Below are positions 53,296-61,987 of a stretch of DNA of 64,000 nucleotides, piece by piece. The position numbers and the translations under genes were made by a program. How positions within the stretch are numbered: position 1 is the first letter of the stretch; the number at the start of each line of letters is the position of its first letter. The DNA comes from JARYGU01 sp033795365. GTDB lineage: Bacteria > Pseudomonadota > Alphaproteobacteria > Rhizobiales > Rhizobiaceae. The stretch covers positions 1 through 64,000 of the forward strand of contig JARYGU010000022.1 of the NCBI GenBank assembly GCA_033795365.1, given 5' to 3'. Below the pieces are notes generated by a model. It was given only the letters and a program-made list of their open reading frames with translations, searched no databases and was not told the origin of the DNA.

Positions 53296-54521
53296 GACCG
53301 CAGCCGGACAGCAACATTTCCTTCGGTATCGTCATCGTTGCGGCTGGCCGCGGCGAACGTGCCGGCGCGCATATCGAAGGTCCGAAGCAATATCGGCGCA
53401 TCGGCGGCAAGCCTGTGATCTCCCATACGCTCGATCTTTTCATCGGCTGGCCGCAGGCCCGGCGGATCGTCGCCGTGATTCACCCCGACGATACGGAATT
53501 GTTCGAGAAGGCCCGGCAGGCCGCGCAACCCGCAGGCGACCGCCTCGTCACCATTCATGGAGGCGCGACACGGCAGCTTTCGGTGCTTGCCGGGCTTGAA
53601 GCCCTTGCCCGCAATGCCGTCACCCATGTCCTGATCCAGGATGCGGTGCGCCCCTTTGTCGACCCCTCGATCCTCGAGCGCACCGTCGATGCTTTGCGGA
53701 ATGGCGATCGCGCGGTGCTGCCGGCAGTCGCGGTGGCAGACACGCTGAAGCGCGCCGAGGTGGGCGGCTTCGTGACGGAGACCGTGCCGCGCGCCGGGCT
53801 TTATGCCGCGCAGACGCCCCAGTCCTTCGATTTCCCGTCGATCCTCGATGCGCATCGAAGGGCGGCCAGCTCCGGCCGTTCCGATTTCACCGACGACGCC
53901 TCGATCGCCGAATGGGCGGGCATTCCGGTGCGCCTGATCGAGGGAGCGGCCGGAAACGTCAAACTGACCCTGCAGAAGGATATCGTCATGGCCGACGAGC
54001 GGCTTGCCGCATCCCCGAAAGCCATCCTCCCGGATGTCAGAACCGGTAACGGCTACGACGTCCATCAGCTCGTCGAAGGGGACGGCGTGACCTTGTGCGG
54101 CATTTTCCTGCCGCACGACCGGAAGCTTCTCGGCCATTCGGATGCCGACGTCGCGCTGCACGCGCTGACCGATGCACTGCTTGCGACCTGCGGCGCGGGA
54201 GACATCGGCGATCATTTCCCCCCGTCGGACCCGCAATGGAAGGGGGCTCCGTCGCGGATCTTTCTCGAACGCGCCGCCGAGATCGTTCGCGGCAAGGGCG
54301 GCGTCATCATGAATGCGGATATCTCCCTCATTGCCGAAGCGCCGAAGATCGGACCGCGGCGCGAGGAGATGCGGCGCAACCTCGCCGGCATGCTCGGCAT
54401 TTCGCTGGACCGCTGCTCTGTGAAGGCGACGACGAACGAGAAGATCGGCTTTGTCGGCCGCCGCGAAGGCATCGCCGCCATCGCCACGGCAACCGTCGTC
54501 TACGGAGGCAACGGCGCATGA
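53283..54521 (+). CDS. ispDF: Bifunctional IspD/IspF (MEP pathway)
   Basis: 412 residues. IspD part (1-230): IVIVAAGRGERAGAHI, GPKQYRRIGGKPVI, then DAVRPFVDP and FTDDASIAEWAG. IspF part from about 250: NGYDVHQLVEGDGV (zinc DxH), GHSDADVALHALTDALL, GDIGDHFPPSDPQWKGA, VKATTNEKIGFVGRREGIAA. It makes CDP-methylerythritol and the cyclic diphosphate in isoprenoid synthesis. The start is a GTG with no clear SD of its own; in-frame TAA at 53253 excludes anything earlier. Confidence 0.95.
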   Translation: MDRLRPQPDSNISFGIVIVAAGRGERAGAHIEGPKQYRRIGGKPVISHTLDLFIGWPQARRIVAVIHPDDTELFEKARQAAQPAGDRLVTIHGGATRQLSVLAGLEALARNAVTHVLIQDAVRPFVDPSILERTVDALRNGDRAVLPAVAVADTLKRAEVGGFVTETVPRAGLYAAQTPQSFDFPSILDAHRRAASSGRSDFTDDASIAEWAGIPVRLIEGAAGNVKLTLQKDIVMADERLAASPKAILPDVRTGNGYDVHQLVEGDGVTLCGIFLPHDRKLLGHSDADVALHALTDALLATCGAGDIGDHFPPSDPQWKGAPSRIFLERAAEIVRGKGGVIMNADISLIAEAPKIGPRREEMRRNLAGMLGISLDRCSVKATTNEKIGFVGRREGIAAIATATVVYGGNGA

Positions 54522-55018
54522 GCATGTGGCCGCCGGATATCGAGGAAAGCGCGAGACGGATCGTCGGCGATTTCACTGCCCGCAATTTCATGGTGGCGAC
54601 CGCCGAATCCTGTACCGGCGGCCTGATTGCAGGTGCGCTGACGGAGGTCTCCGGTTCGTCTGCGGTGGTCGACCGCGGCTTCGTCACCTATTCCAATCTC
54701 GCCAAGGAGCAGATGCTCGGCGTCGATCCCGCCACGCTTTCGGCTCACGGCGCGGTATCGCGCGAGACGGCGCTGGAAATGGCTTCGGGAGCCCTCTCCC
54801 GGTCGCAGGCCACGCTATCGATCGCCGTCACCGGTATCGCCGGTCCGGGCGGCGGCTCGGCGGAAAAGCCGGTCGGGCTCGTCCATCTCGCAGCCGCCCA
54901 TGCCGACGGCAGGACGCTTCACCGCGAAATGCGCTACGGCGATGTCGGCCGCCACCGCATCCGGCTCGCCACGGTGCGCACGGCGCTGGAGATGCTTGTC
55001 GAGATGGGCGGTACGTGA
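54518..55018 (+). CDS. CinA C-terminal domain protein (NMN amidohydrolase type)
   Basis: 166 residues: ATAESCTGGLIAGALTEVSG (active-site Ser/Lys region), FVTYSNLAKEQMLGV, HGAVSRETALEMASGAL, AVTGIAGPGGGSAEKPVGLV. Corresponds to the PncC/YgaD domain without the MoaB-like N-terminal half of CinA. Deamidates nicotinamide mononucleotide. Four-base ATGA overlap with ispDF and GGAGGC upstream. Confidence 0.92.
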   Translation: MSMWPPDIEESARRIVGDFTARNFMVATAESCTGGLIAGALTEVSGSSAVVDRGFVTYSNLAKEQMLGVDPATLSAHGAVSRETALEMASGALSRSQATLSIAVTGIAGPGGGSAEKPVGLVHLAAAHADGRTLHREMRYGDVGRHRIRLATVRTALEMLVEMGGT

Positions 55019-55040
55019 CCGCCGCGAAGATGCGGCCCGG

Positions 55041-55511
55041 TCAAACCGGCGGGCTCTGTTCCCTCGCGGCATAGATCACGTCCGCCCGCGTTTCGAAGGC
55101 CTCGGTGAACATGCGGAAAGCGCGGTCGAACATCGATCCCATCAGCGCTCCGAGGATACGGCTCTTGAACTCGTAATCGATGAAGAAGTGCACGCGGCAG
55201 GCATCGTCGCCCGTCGGCTCGAAGCGCCAGCGATTGTCGAGATAGCGGAACGGACCGTCGATATATTTCACGTCGATTGCGTGTTCCGGCTCGCTGAGCA
55301 GAACCTGGGTGGTGAATGTTTCGCGGATCGCCTTGTAACCGACCGTCATGTCGGCGATCAGCAGTTCCTTTCCGTCGCGCTCCTTGCGGGAGCGGATGGT
55401 GAGCCCCTCGCAGAGCGGCAGGAACTCGGGATAACGCTCGATATCGGCGACGAGCGCGAACATGTTGTCCGGCGTGTGCGGCACCTGCCGGTGGGTTTCG
55501 AACTTGGGCAT
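55041..55511 (-). CDS. RatA/Coq10-like ubiquinone-binding START-domain protein
   Basis: 156 residues. START-like fold: VPHTPDNMFALVADIERYPEFLP at the N-terminus, GDDACRVHFFIDYEFKSRIL and a C-terminal helix (FDRAFRMFTEAFETRADVI). Coq10-type proteins bind ubiquinone and support respiration; the E. coli relative RatA was named as a toxin, but that role is unlikely here. It starts three bases after the higA stop. Confidence 0.88.
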   Translation of the reverse strand: MPKFETHRQVPHTPDNMFALVADIERYPEFLPLCEGLTIRSRKERDGKELLIADMTVGYKAIRETFTTQVLLSEPEHAIDVKYIDGPFRYLDNRWRFEPTGDDACRVHFFIDYEFKSRILGALMGSMFDRAFRMFTEAFETRADVIYAAREQSPPV

Positions 55512-55514
55512 ATG

Positions 55515-55811
55515 TCAGGCAGCCTCTACCGGCTTGATACTATCGAGATTAGCGGCCTGCTTTCGTGCTATCGAAAGATCGAACGTCCGCTGCAGGTTGA
55601 GCCAGAATTCCGGGCTATTGCCGAAATATCGCGAAAGCCGCAGGGCCGTATCCGCACTGATACCGTTCTGGCCGCGCAAAATCCGCTCGATACGCGTACG
55701 CGGAATCCCCATGTCTCCGGCAGCGCGATAGGCCGACACGCCATATTCCCTCAAAAAATCCTCTTTCAGGATTTCCCCGGGATGGATTGGATCGTCTGGA
55801 ATGAACTGCAT
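55515..55811 (-). CDS. higA: HigA-family antitoxin
   Basis: 98 residues: IPDDPIHPGEILKEDFLREY is the HigA/VapI hallmark, followed by an XRE helix-turn-helix (AYRAAGDMGIPRTRIERILR) and FGNSPEFWLNLQRTFDL. ATG 55811 lies inside the end of higB. Neutralises HigB and represses the operon. Confidence 0.92.
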   Translation of the reverse strand: MQFIPDDPIHPGEILKEDFLREYGVSAYRAAGDMGIPRTRIERILRGQNGISADTALRLSRYFGNSPEFWLNLQRTFDLSIARKQAANLDSIKPVEAA

Positions 55812-56104
55812 ATGCTTTCGTCCTGGTGGTAATCGCAAAACTCGACATCAAAGGCGCCGCCGTCAAGCCAGCGGAAGCATAAACGCCATTGATCGTTCAC
55901 GCGGATGGAATGCTGTCCTTGGCGATCGCCATGCAACGCCTCAAGCCTGTTGCTCGGCGGAACCCGCAGATCGTCAAGTACGGTCGATGCGTCTCTGGCC
56001 ATAAGCTTGCGCCTTGCACGAGCCAGAACATCCGCCGGGAACCGCTTGCTCTTGCCCGAGAGGAACAGGGCTTCTGTCTCTCGATTGCGGAAACTTCTGA
56101 TCAT
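55766..56104 (-). CDS. higB: HigB-family toxin with extended C-terminus
   Basis: 112 residues; typical HigB is about 92. The core is complete (MIRSFRNRETEALFLSGKSK, RLEALHGDRQGQHSIRVNDQ, WRLCFRWLDGGAFDVEFCDYH), the RelE-like fold that cleaves mRNA on the ribosome. After DYH, where relatives stop, about 20 more residues (QDESICSSFQTIQSIPGKS) are read through into higA, a 46-base overlap. The start ATG 56104 opens with the conserved motif; longer upstream frame is ignored. Confidence 0.88.
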   Translation of the reverse strand: MIRSFRNRETEALFLSGKSKRFPADVLARARRKLMARDASTVLDDLRVPPSNRLEALHGDRQGQHSIRVNDQWRLCFRWLDGGAFDVEFCDYHQDESICSSFQTIQSIPGKS

Positions 56105-56404
56105 CGGAATCAAGTATCGCAAGCCGATACGAAAATCCAGTGAGCGCGGCACGATAGCCGTCCCCAGGCCTTGAGCTAGTGTGCGCCTTCGAGCGTTGCA
56201 AGTAGCCGCCTTGTCGCGGCACGGGATTTCGTGCAGTTCAGCTTGCTGAAAAAATTTCCGTGAAGCACTCTGTTCGCCTGATTGTCGCAGAACATCCGGT
56301 TTTGCGCATCGCAAATATCAGTCGCGAAATCGATTCAAAACTCGGGATTTTCGCGACAGTAGCTTGAGCCCAAAATCTTAACACCACATCGGAGTTCGCC
56401 GCCC
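56105..56404. other. Divergent promoter region between higBA and the VOC gene
   Basis: 300 bp, no supported ORF. Contains the promoters of higBA (leftward) and the VOC gene (rightward). No strong palindrome that I could assign to HigA autoregulation was found by eye. Confidence 0.4.
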
Positions 56405-57043
56405 TTGCTGAAGCTGGACCATCTCACCGTGATAGCCCCAACGCTGAACGAGGGGGTTTCGCATGTCCGCAATTGCCTTGATCTCGATGTGCCTTTTGGA
56501 ACACGCCACGATTACATGGGCACTCATAATCATCGGCTTCAGCTCGAAGGCTCCATCTATCTGGAAATCGTGGCTCTTGACCCGGACGGAATAGAGCCGG
56601 ATCGGCCTCGTTGGTTCGACCTCGACAATCAGGAGAAAGTCAGATCGGACTGGAATGAAGGCCGTCGCCTGCGAGGGTGGGTGGCGAACACGGAAATCAT
56701 TGATGCCGTTCTTTCAACCCACGGCGCGATTTTCGGCGACATGATTCCTCTTCCAACGGCAGGCCCGAATTTCACTTTCACCATCCCAAAGGATGGCTCG
56801 CTTCCGCTCGACGGCGCGGCTCCCTCGATCATCGACCATCGGGGCGACTCCAGCTATGTGGCCTCGATTCCTGATCTGGGTGCCCGCCTTCGTTCTTTTA
56901 CTCTGGAACATCCAGACCCGGCCGCAATCGAGACGCTTTATCGCGAACTTTCCATTGAGCATCCGCCACTGCTCGTTCAGGCCCCCGAAATCCGCTACCG
57001 GGCGCTCATCGAAACACCAAATGGATTGAGAGAGCTGACCTGA
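56405..57043 (+). CDS. VOC/glyoxalase-like family protein
   Basis: 212 residues of the glyoxalase-like (PF13468-type) group: LKLDHLTVIAPTLNEGVSHV, HNHRLQLEGSIYLEIVALDP, HGAIFGDMIPLPTAGPNFTF, and a second half LEHPDPAAIETLYRELSIEH. His and Glu at the usual metal positions (DHL..., LEI) are visible. Starts with TTG 56405; a GGAG lies upstream. Metal-dependent chemistry is inferred; substrate unknown. Confidence 0.78.
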   Translation: MLKLDHLTVIAPTLNEGVSHVRNCLDLDVPFGTRHDYMGTHNHRLQLEGSIYLEIVALDPDGIEPDRPRWFDLDNQEKVRSDWNEGRRLRGWVANTEIIDAVLSTHGAIFGDMIPLPTAGPNFTFTIPKDGSLPLDGAAPSIIDHRGDSSYVASIPDLGARLRSFTLEHPDPAAIETLYRELSIEHPPLLVQAPEIRYRALIETPNGLRELT

Positions 57044-57130
57044 ACCGCGGAGATATTTGCGACAGAATGTGGGTTCGGCTGGCAGGAATTCCAAATCCAG
57101 CTTTTCCAGGATGCGGCCGGTGACGAGAGC

Positions 57131-58189
57131 TCAGCCCTGCTTGGCTGCTGCGCGCTGGCGCGGATAGACGCGGCCGATTTCGCGCCAGATCGGGCGCGAC
57201 AGGCCGAAGCGGACCATCAGGTCCTCGAAGAACCAGGAGATGACCTCCTTGCGCCCCTTGACGAAGGGCAGATGCGCCGTGTCGAGGTTCACGAAAGGCA
57301 GGAACGGGTTCGGCCGCTGCGAGGCGTAGAGCTCGACCCGGATCGACGGCCTTTCCGAACGCCCGCGCGCATGGAAGCCGAACGTGTCGCCGACGACCAG
57401 CGTATTGGCCGGGACGGCGAATTTGGTCGGCTCCGGCATGTGCAGCCGCTTCAGCTCGTCGCGGCGCACACGGAAGGCGCCGCCGGCAGCCCCACCGGTC
57501 GAGGCAAGAATGCTCTTGCGCTTCTGCCAGGCGAGCCGGCGCTTCGTCAGCTTGTGCGAGCCGGGAACATAGGTGAAGGGTCCCTCGTCCTCCGGCACGT
57601 CGTAGAGGAAGAACCAGGCCTTGGCGGTCGAATGGAACGTGTCCATGTGCAGGTCGGTCTGCGGATCCTGCTTGGTGGCGACCGGCGAAGCATTGGCGAA
57701 GATCGTCTGGACGCTCAGGACCGGCTCGACATTGAAGCCGCCGACATAGCGCACGATGTTCTGCCATTCCTTGTTGTCGAGGAAGGCCTTGACCGCTGGA
57801 AGCTTGGCGACGGTCTCCGGCGTCAGCGCGATGCGCCGCGTGACGGCGTTGCCTTCCGTCATCTCGCGGGCCGGCGCCTCCAGGGCCTCCACCTCCTTCA
57901 CGAGCTGGCGAAAGACCTCTTCCGGCAGGAGCCCGCGCTTTTCGACATATCCCTTCTCTTCGAACATCCGGCGATCGGCGTCCGAGATGATATGGCTGAG
58001 GCGCTTGCGCCGCCATTCGACGATCCTCGCCGTCGTCTTAACCCGCCAGATATGCAGGCCCTTCCGGTTCAGCCTCGCGCTGCCGATGATCGGATTCTTG
58101 CCGAAACCCTTGGCACCCGTGAAAACCTCGAAAGCATACCAGGGCGACAGAACGATCGCCTTCAACGAGGGCAGAAATCCGCTTTTCAT
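57131..58189 (-). CDS. Phytanoyl-CoA dioxygenase-family protein
   Basis: 352 residues. Fe(II)/2-oxoglutarate fold: HMDTFHSTAKAWFFLYDV (H-x-D iron ligands), FTYVPGSHKLTKRRL, and GDTFGFHARGRSERPSIRVE (second His and 2OG-binding Arg). Begins MKSGFLPSLKAIVLSP; GGGAAG upstream. Related proteins hydroxylate lipids or small metabolites; the real substrate cannot be read off. Placed between ratA/higBA and lipA. Confidence 0.85.
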   Translation of the reverse strand: MKSGFLPSLKAIVLSPWYAFEVFTGAKGFGKNPIIGSARLNRKGLHIWRVKTTARIVEWRRKRLSHIISDADRRMFEEKGYVEKRGLLPEEVFRQLVKEVEALEAPAREMTEGNAVTRRIALTPETVAKLPAVKAFLDNKEWQNIVRYVGGFNVEPVLSVQTIFANASPVATKQDPQTDLHMDTFHSTAKAWFFLYDVPEDEGPFTYVPGSHKLTKRRLAWQKRKSILASTGGAAGGAFRVRRDELKRLHMPEPTKFAVPANTLVVGDTFGFHARGRSERPSIRVELYASQRPNPFLPFVNLDTAHLPFVKGRKEVISWFFEDLMVRFGLSRPIWREIGRVYPRQRAAAKQG

Positions 58190-58257
58190 CAACCGCTTCC
58201 CTGATTCCACTGCGAGGGCCGGCATTCGCGGCGGCCCGGAGATAAGCGGAGGGAAAT

Positions 58258-59217
58258 CTAGCCGAGTTTTGCCGCCCGCGCCAGCTTCAGACGCGCGAAG
58301 TCGTCGCCGGCGTGGTGCGACGAACGGGTGAGCGGGCTCGATGACACCATCAGGAAACCCTTGGTGTAGGCGACCGTCTCGTAAGACTTGAATTCGTCCG
58401 GCGTGACGAACTTTTCCACCTTGTGGTGCTTGCGCGTCGGCTGCAGATACTGGCCGATCGTCAGGAAGTCGACATCCGCCGTCCTGAGGTCGTCCATGAG
58501 CTGCAGCACCTCGTTGCGCTCCTCACCGAGGCCAACCATGATGCCGGACTTGGTGAACATCGTCGGGTCCAGCTCCTTCACGCGCTGCAGCAGCCGGATG
58601 GAGTGGAAGTAGCGCGCACCGGGGCGAACCGTCAGATAATTCGACGGCACGGTCTCCAGATTGTGGTTGAAGACGTCCGGCTTGGCTGCGACGACTCGCT
58701 CGAGCGCACCGGGCTTGCGCAGAAAGTCCGGCGTCAGGATCTCGATGGTCGTTGCCGGCGAGGCGGCGCGAATGGCGAAGATCACCTTCTCGAAATGCTC
58801 GGCGCCGCCGTCCTCCAGGTCGTCGCGGTCGACGGAGGTGATGACGACGTGGGAAAGGCCCATCTGCTTGACGGCCTTGGCGACGTTTTCCGGCTCGTCC
58901 ATGTCGAGCGCGTTCGGCCGGCCGGTCGAAACGTTGCAGAAGGCGCAGGCGCGGGTACAGATCTCGCCCATGATCATGAAGGTCGCGTGCTTCTTGTCCC
59001 AGCACTCGCCTATATTCGGGCAGCCCGCCTCCTCGCAGACGGTGACGAGCTTGTGCGAGCGTACGATCTCGCGGGTTTCCTGATAGCCTTTGGAAACCGG
59101 CGCCCGCACGCGGATCCATTCCGGCTTGCGCAGCATCTCCGTATCGGGCCTGTTCGCCTTTTCCGGGTGCCTGACGCGCTTTTCCTCGATATTGGTCCTG
59201 TCAAGGATGGTGACCAT
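58258..59217 (-). CDS. lipA: Lipoyl synthase
   Basis: 319 residues, radical SAM. Auxiliary cluster ligands CEEAGCPNIGECW, SAM cluster ICTRACAFCNV (CxxxCxxC), and the C-terminal SSSPLTRSSHHAGDDF with the Ser ligand region. Inserts two sulfurs into octanoyl domains of E2 subunits, including the aceF product encoded in this block. GGAAAG precedes the ATG. Confidence 0.97.
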   Translation of the reverse strand: MVTILDRTNIEEKRVRHPEKANRPDTEMLRKPEWIRVRAPVSKGYQETREIVRSHKLVTVCEEAGCPNIGECWDKKHATFMIMGEICTRACAFCNVSTGRPNALDMDEPENVAKAVKQMGLSHVVITSVDRDDLEDGGAEHFEKVIFAIRAASPATTIEILTPDFLRKPGALERVVAAKPDVFNHNLETVPSNYLTVRPGARYFHSIRLLQRVKELDPTMFTKSGIMVGLGEERNEVLQLMDDLRTADVDFLTIGQYLQPTRKHHKVEKFVTPDEFKSYETVAYTKGFLMVSSSPLTRSSHHAGDDFARLKLARAAKLG

Positions 59218-59298
59218 GACGTCTTTCCGTTTTGCGGCGCCGGATTTTTCCGGCAGAGTGCCCGCACCCGCCTAGATAGGGACAGGAGCGGGCGAAGA

Positions 59299-60744
59299 TC
59301 AAGCGTTGAGCGCCCGCCCATAGGCATCGAGAACGCTTTCCTTCAGCGTCTCGGAAATCGTCGGATGCGGGAAGATCGTGTGCATCAGCTCTTCCTCCGT
59401 CGTCTCCAGGTTCATCGCGACGACGAAACCCTGGATCAGCTCGGTCACTTCCGCGCCGACGAGATGGGCGCCCAAGAGCTCGCCGGTCTTCTTGTCGAAG
59501 ATCGTCTTGACGAGGCCCTGATCCTCGCCGAGCGCGATCGCCTTGCCGTTGGCGACGAAGGGGAAGCGGCCGACGCGGATGTCGCGGCCCTGCTCCTTGG
59601 CCTTGGCTTCCGTAAGCCCGACGGAGGCGACCTGCGGATGGCAATAGGTGCAGCCGGGGATCTTCAGCTTGTCCATCGGGTGGACGTTCGCCAGACCGGC
59701 GATCTTCTCGACGCAGATGACGGCCTCGTGCTCGGCCTTGTGCGCCAGCATCGGCGGCCCGGCGACGTCGCCGATCGCATAGATGCCGGGAACATTGGTC
59801 TTGCCGTAGCCGTCGATCGCGATGAAGCCGCGCTCCGTCTTCACGCCGAGCGTCTCCAGCCCGATGTTCTCGATATTGGCCTGCACGCCGACGGCCGAGA
59901 TCATCCGGTCGGCCGTGATCGTCTCGACCTTGCCGTCCTTCATCTCGACATGGGCGGTAATGGAATTCGCGCCCTTCTCCACCTTGGTGACCTTGGCCTC
60001 CAGGTGGATCTTCATGCCCTGCTTTTCGAACTGCTTCTTGGCGAGGCCCGAGATTTCGGCGTCCTCCACCGGCATCACCGTCTTCATGACCTCGACGACC
60101 GTCACGTCGACGCCGAGCGTGCGGTAGAAGGAGGCGAACTCGATGCCGATCGCGCCCGAACCCATGACCAACAGCGACTTCGGCATTTCCTCCGGTTTCA
60201 TCGCCTCGAAATAGGTCCAGATCAGCTTGCCGTCCGGCTCGATCCCCGGCAATGCGCGCGGACGGGCGCCGGTCGCGATGATGATGTGCTTGGCCGAATA
60301 GGTACCCTCGCCAAGCGTATTCTTCGGCAGCGGCGCCTGCGGCTCGACCGGCTTCTTGGTGGTCTTGGAAACGACGATCTCGCCGGGCTTGGAAAGCTTC
60401 GCCTCGCCCCAGATGATGTCGACCTTGTTCTTCTTCATCAGGAAGCCGACGCCGCCGTTCATCCGCTGCGCGATGCCGCGCGAGCGGGCAACGATCGCCT
60501 TCAGGTCCGGCGTGACGCTGCCCTCGATCTTCACGCCGTAATCGCCCGGATGTTTGGCGTAGTGGAATATCTCGGCGGAGCGCAGCAGCGCCTTGGTCGG
60601 GATGCAGCCCCAATTGGAGCAGATGCCGGCGAGATGCTCGCGCTCGACGATCGCCGTCTTCAGCCCGAGCTGTGCCGCACGGATCGCCGCGATATAGCCG
60701 CCGGGGCCAGAGCCGATGACGATGACATCGTAATTTTGCGCCAT
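59299..60744 (-). CDS. lpdA: Dihydrolipoamide dehydrogenase (PDH-associated)
   Basis: 481 residues. FAD motif VIVIGSGPGGYIAAIRAAQL, redox disulfide GICSNWGCIPTKALL (C-x4-C), NAD motif LVMGSGAIGIEFASFYRTLG, dimer-interface His-Glu region (HPTISETLKESV). E3 of the pyruvate dehydrogenase complex by its location with aceF and E1-beta. AGGAAACGAAA before ATG 60744. Confidence 0.96.
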   Translation of the reverse strand: MAQNYDVIVIGSGPGGYIAAIRAAQLGLKTAIVEREHLAGICSNWGCIPTKALLRSAEIFHYAKHPGDYGVKIEGSVTPDLKAIVARSRGIAQRMNGGVGFLMKKNKVDIIWGEAKLSKPGEIVVSKTTKKPVEPQAPLPKNTLGEGTYSAKHIIIATGARPRALPGIEPDGKLIWTYFEAMKPEEMPKSLLVMGSGAIGIEFASFYRTLGVDVTVVEVMKTVMPVEDAEISGLAKKQFEKQGMKIHLEAKVTKVEKGANSITAHVEMKDGKVETITADRMISAVGVQANIENIGLETLGVKTERGFIAIDGYGKTNVPGIYAIGDVAGPPMLAHKAEHEAVICVEKIAGLANVHPMDKLKIPGCTYCHPQVASVGLTEAKAKEQGRDIRVGRFPFVANGKAIALGEDQGLVKTIFDKKTGELLGAHLVGAEVTELIQGFVVAMNLETTEEELMHTIFPHPTISETLKESVLDAYGRALNA

Positions 60745-60764
60745 TTTCGTTTCCTGCCTTTGTC

Positions 60765-61346
60765 TCAAGCGACCTTGCGGGTGAAAAGCACCCAGTCGTG
60801 TTTCTTACTGTCCGCAGAGAGGGGTACGGCTTCGGTGCGGGCTATCTCGCAGAAGCCGTTCCTCCTGTAGAGCGCCTGCGCCCGGTCGTTGTGGCTTTCG
60901 GTAATCAGGCTCACCGGGGCCGGCCCGGCGCGCCCTATTTCCCGTTCGATCAGCGCGGTGCCGATGCCCTTTCCGCGCTGGTGACGATAGACGCCTAGAC
61001 TGTCGATGAACCAGTGCCCGACCACCTTGCGCTGCAGCGCAAGCAGCGGCTCGAACACGGGATGGGTCGCCGTTTCGGTCTCGATGTTCGGCTCTATCGT
61101 GAAGGCAAGCGAGACTCCGGCGAGATCGCCGTCCACTTCGGCGACGAGCGCGTTGCGCCAGCTGTCGGGTTCCCTCCCGTCAAGCATCCTGTTGCGGCCG
61201 TGCTCGAAGGCGGTCTCCGTCTTTCCGCTAAGGACTGCACCATACCAGAGCCACGAGGCAAAGCCGTGCGAGGCGATATCGACGAGGATGGCAAGCTCCG
61301 CCGCCTCCCGTCGCTCCGCCGGCCGAATGGTGACACCGTCCGCCAT
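60765..61346 (-). CDS. GNAT-family N-acetyltransferase
   Basis: 193 residues: TIRPAERREAAELAILVDIA, FIDSLGVYRHQRGKGIGTALI (acetyl-CoA P-loop RGKGIGT) and LITESHNDRAQALYRRNGFC (motif B). Acceptor unknown. Only two bases separate its ATG from the SGNH stop, so it is translationally coupled. Confidence 0.88.
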   Translation of the reverse strand: MADGVTIRPAERREAAELAILVDIASHGFASWLWYGAVLSGKTETAFEHGRNRMLDGREPDSWRNALVAEVDGDLAGVSLAFTIEPNIETETATHPVFEPLLALQRKVVGHWFIDSLGVYRHQRGKGIGTALIEREIGRAGPAPVSLITESHNDRAQALYRRNGFCEIARTEAVPLSADSKKHDWVLFTRKVA

Positions 61347-61348
61347 CG

Positions 61349-61987
61349 TCAAAGACCCAGCATCATGCGTACGACCGGCTCCAGTCCGCGCCCGATCGCC
61401 CGCGTGTTTTCCGCATCGAGATGCACGCCGTCGAGCGGCGTCGTTCTGGCGACCGAACCGGCATCGAAAAAGCCGCAGCCGAGTTCGTCCGCCAGGTCGC
61501 GGTAGAGCGACGCCAGCATGGAGGACTGCTCGACCCCACCCTTGAAAAGTGCCGAAAAGACCGGGTCTGCCGTCTCGCAGAGCGGCGGCGGCGACACGAT
61601 CAGGATATCCGGCGCCTCGTATTCGAAGGAATACTCGTGACGCCGGACCAGTCCTACCAGCCGCTGGATGCCGGCGCGCGCCGCATGCGCCGTGCCCGCG
61701 ATCATCGGCTTCATGTCGTTGCTGCCGAGCATGACGATGACGAGATCGATCGGCATGTGGCTGTGCAGCACCGTCGGCAGGGTCTTCACCCCGTTGCGGT
61801 CGCAGTCCGCCAGGTGATCGTCATAGCCGGTGGTGCGGCCGTTGAGGCCCTCGGCGATCACGTTCACGCCAGAGCCGAGCGCCTTTGCCAGAACGCTCGG
61901 CCAACGGTCCTCATATGCATGCCGCCCAAGCCCTTCGGCATCGTAGCCCCAGGTGAGCGAATCGCCGTAGCAGAGGACCGTTTTCAT
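61349..61987 (-). CDS. SGNH/GDSL-family hydrolase (arylesterase-like)
   Basis: 212 residues. SGNH blocks: GDSLTWGYD (Ser), EGLNGRTT (Gly), VMLGSNDMK (Asn) and DGVHLDAENT (Asp-x2-His). No signal peptide. GGAG eight bases before ATG 61987. It overlaps the DUF559 gene by four bases (TCAT on the plus strand). Rhizobial relatives here are arylesterases. Confidence 0.9.
   Translation of the reverse strand: MKTVLCYGDSLTWGYDAEGLGRHAYEDRWPSVLAKALGSGVNVIAEGLNGRTTGYDDHLADCDRNGVKTLPTVLHSHMPIDLVIVMLGSNDMKPMIAGTAHAARAGIQRLVGLVRRHEYSFEYEAPDILIVSPPPLCETADPVFSALFKGGVEQSSMLASLYRDLADELGCGFFDAGSVARTTPLDGVHLDAENTRAIGRGLEPVVRMMLGL

Noticed and set aside
58423..60870. 815-codon plus-strand frame over lipA/lpdA
   Set aside because: Antisense shadow of two enzymes with intact active sites.
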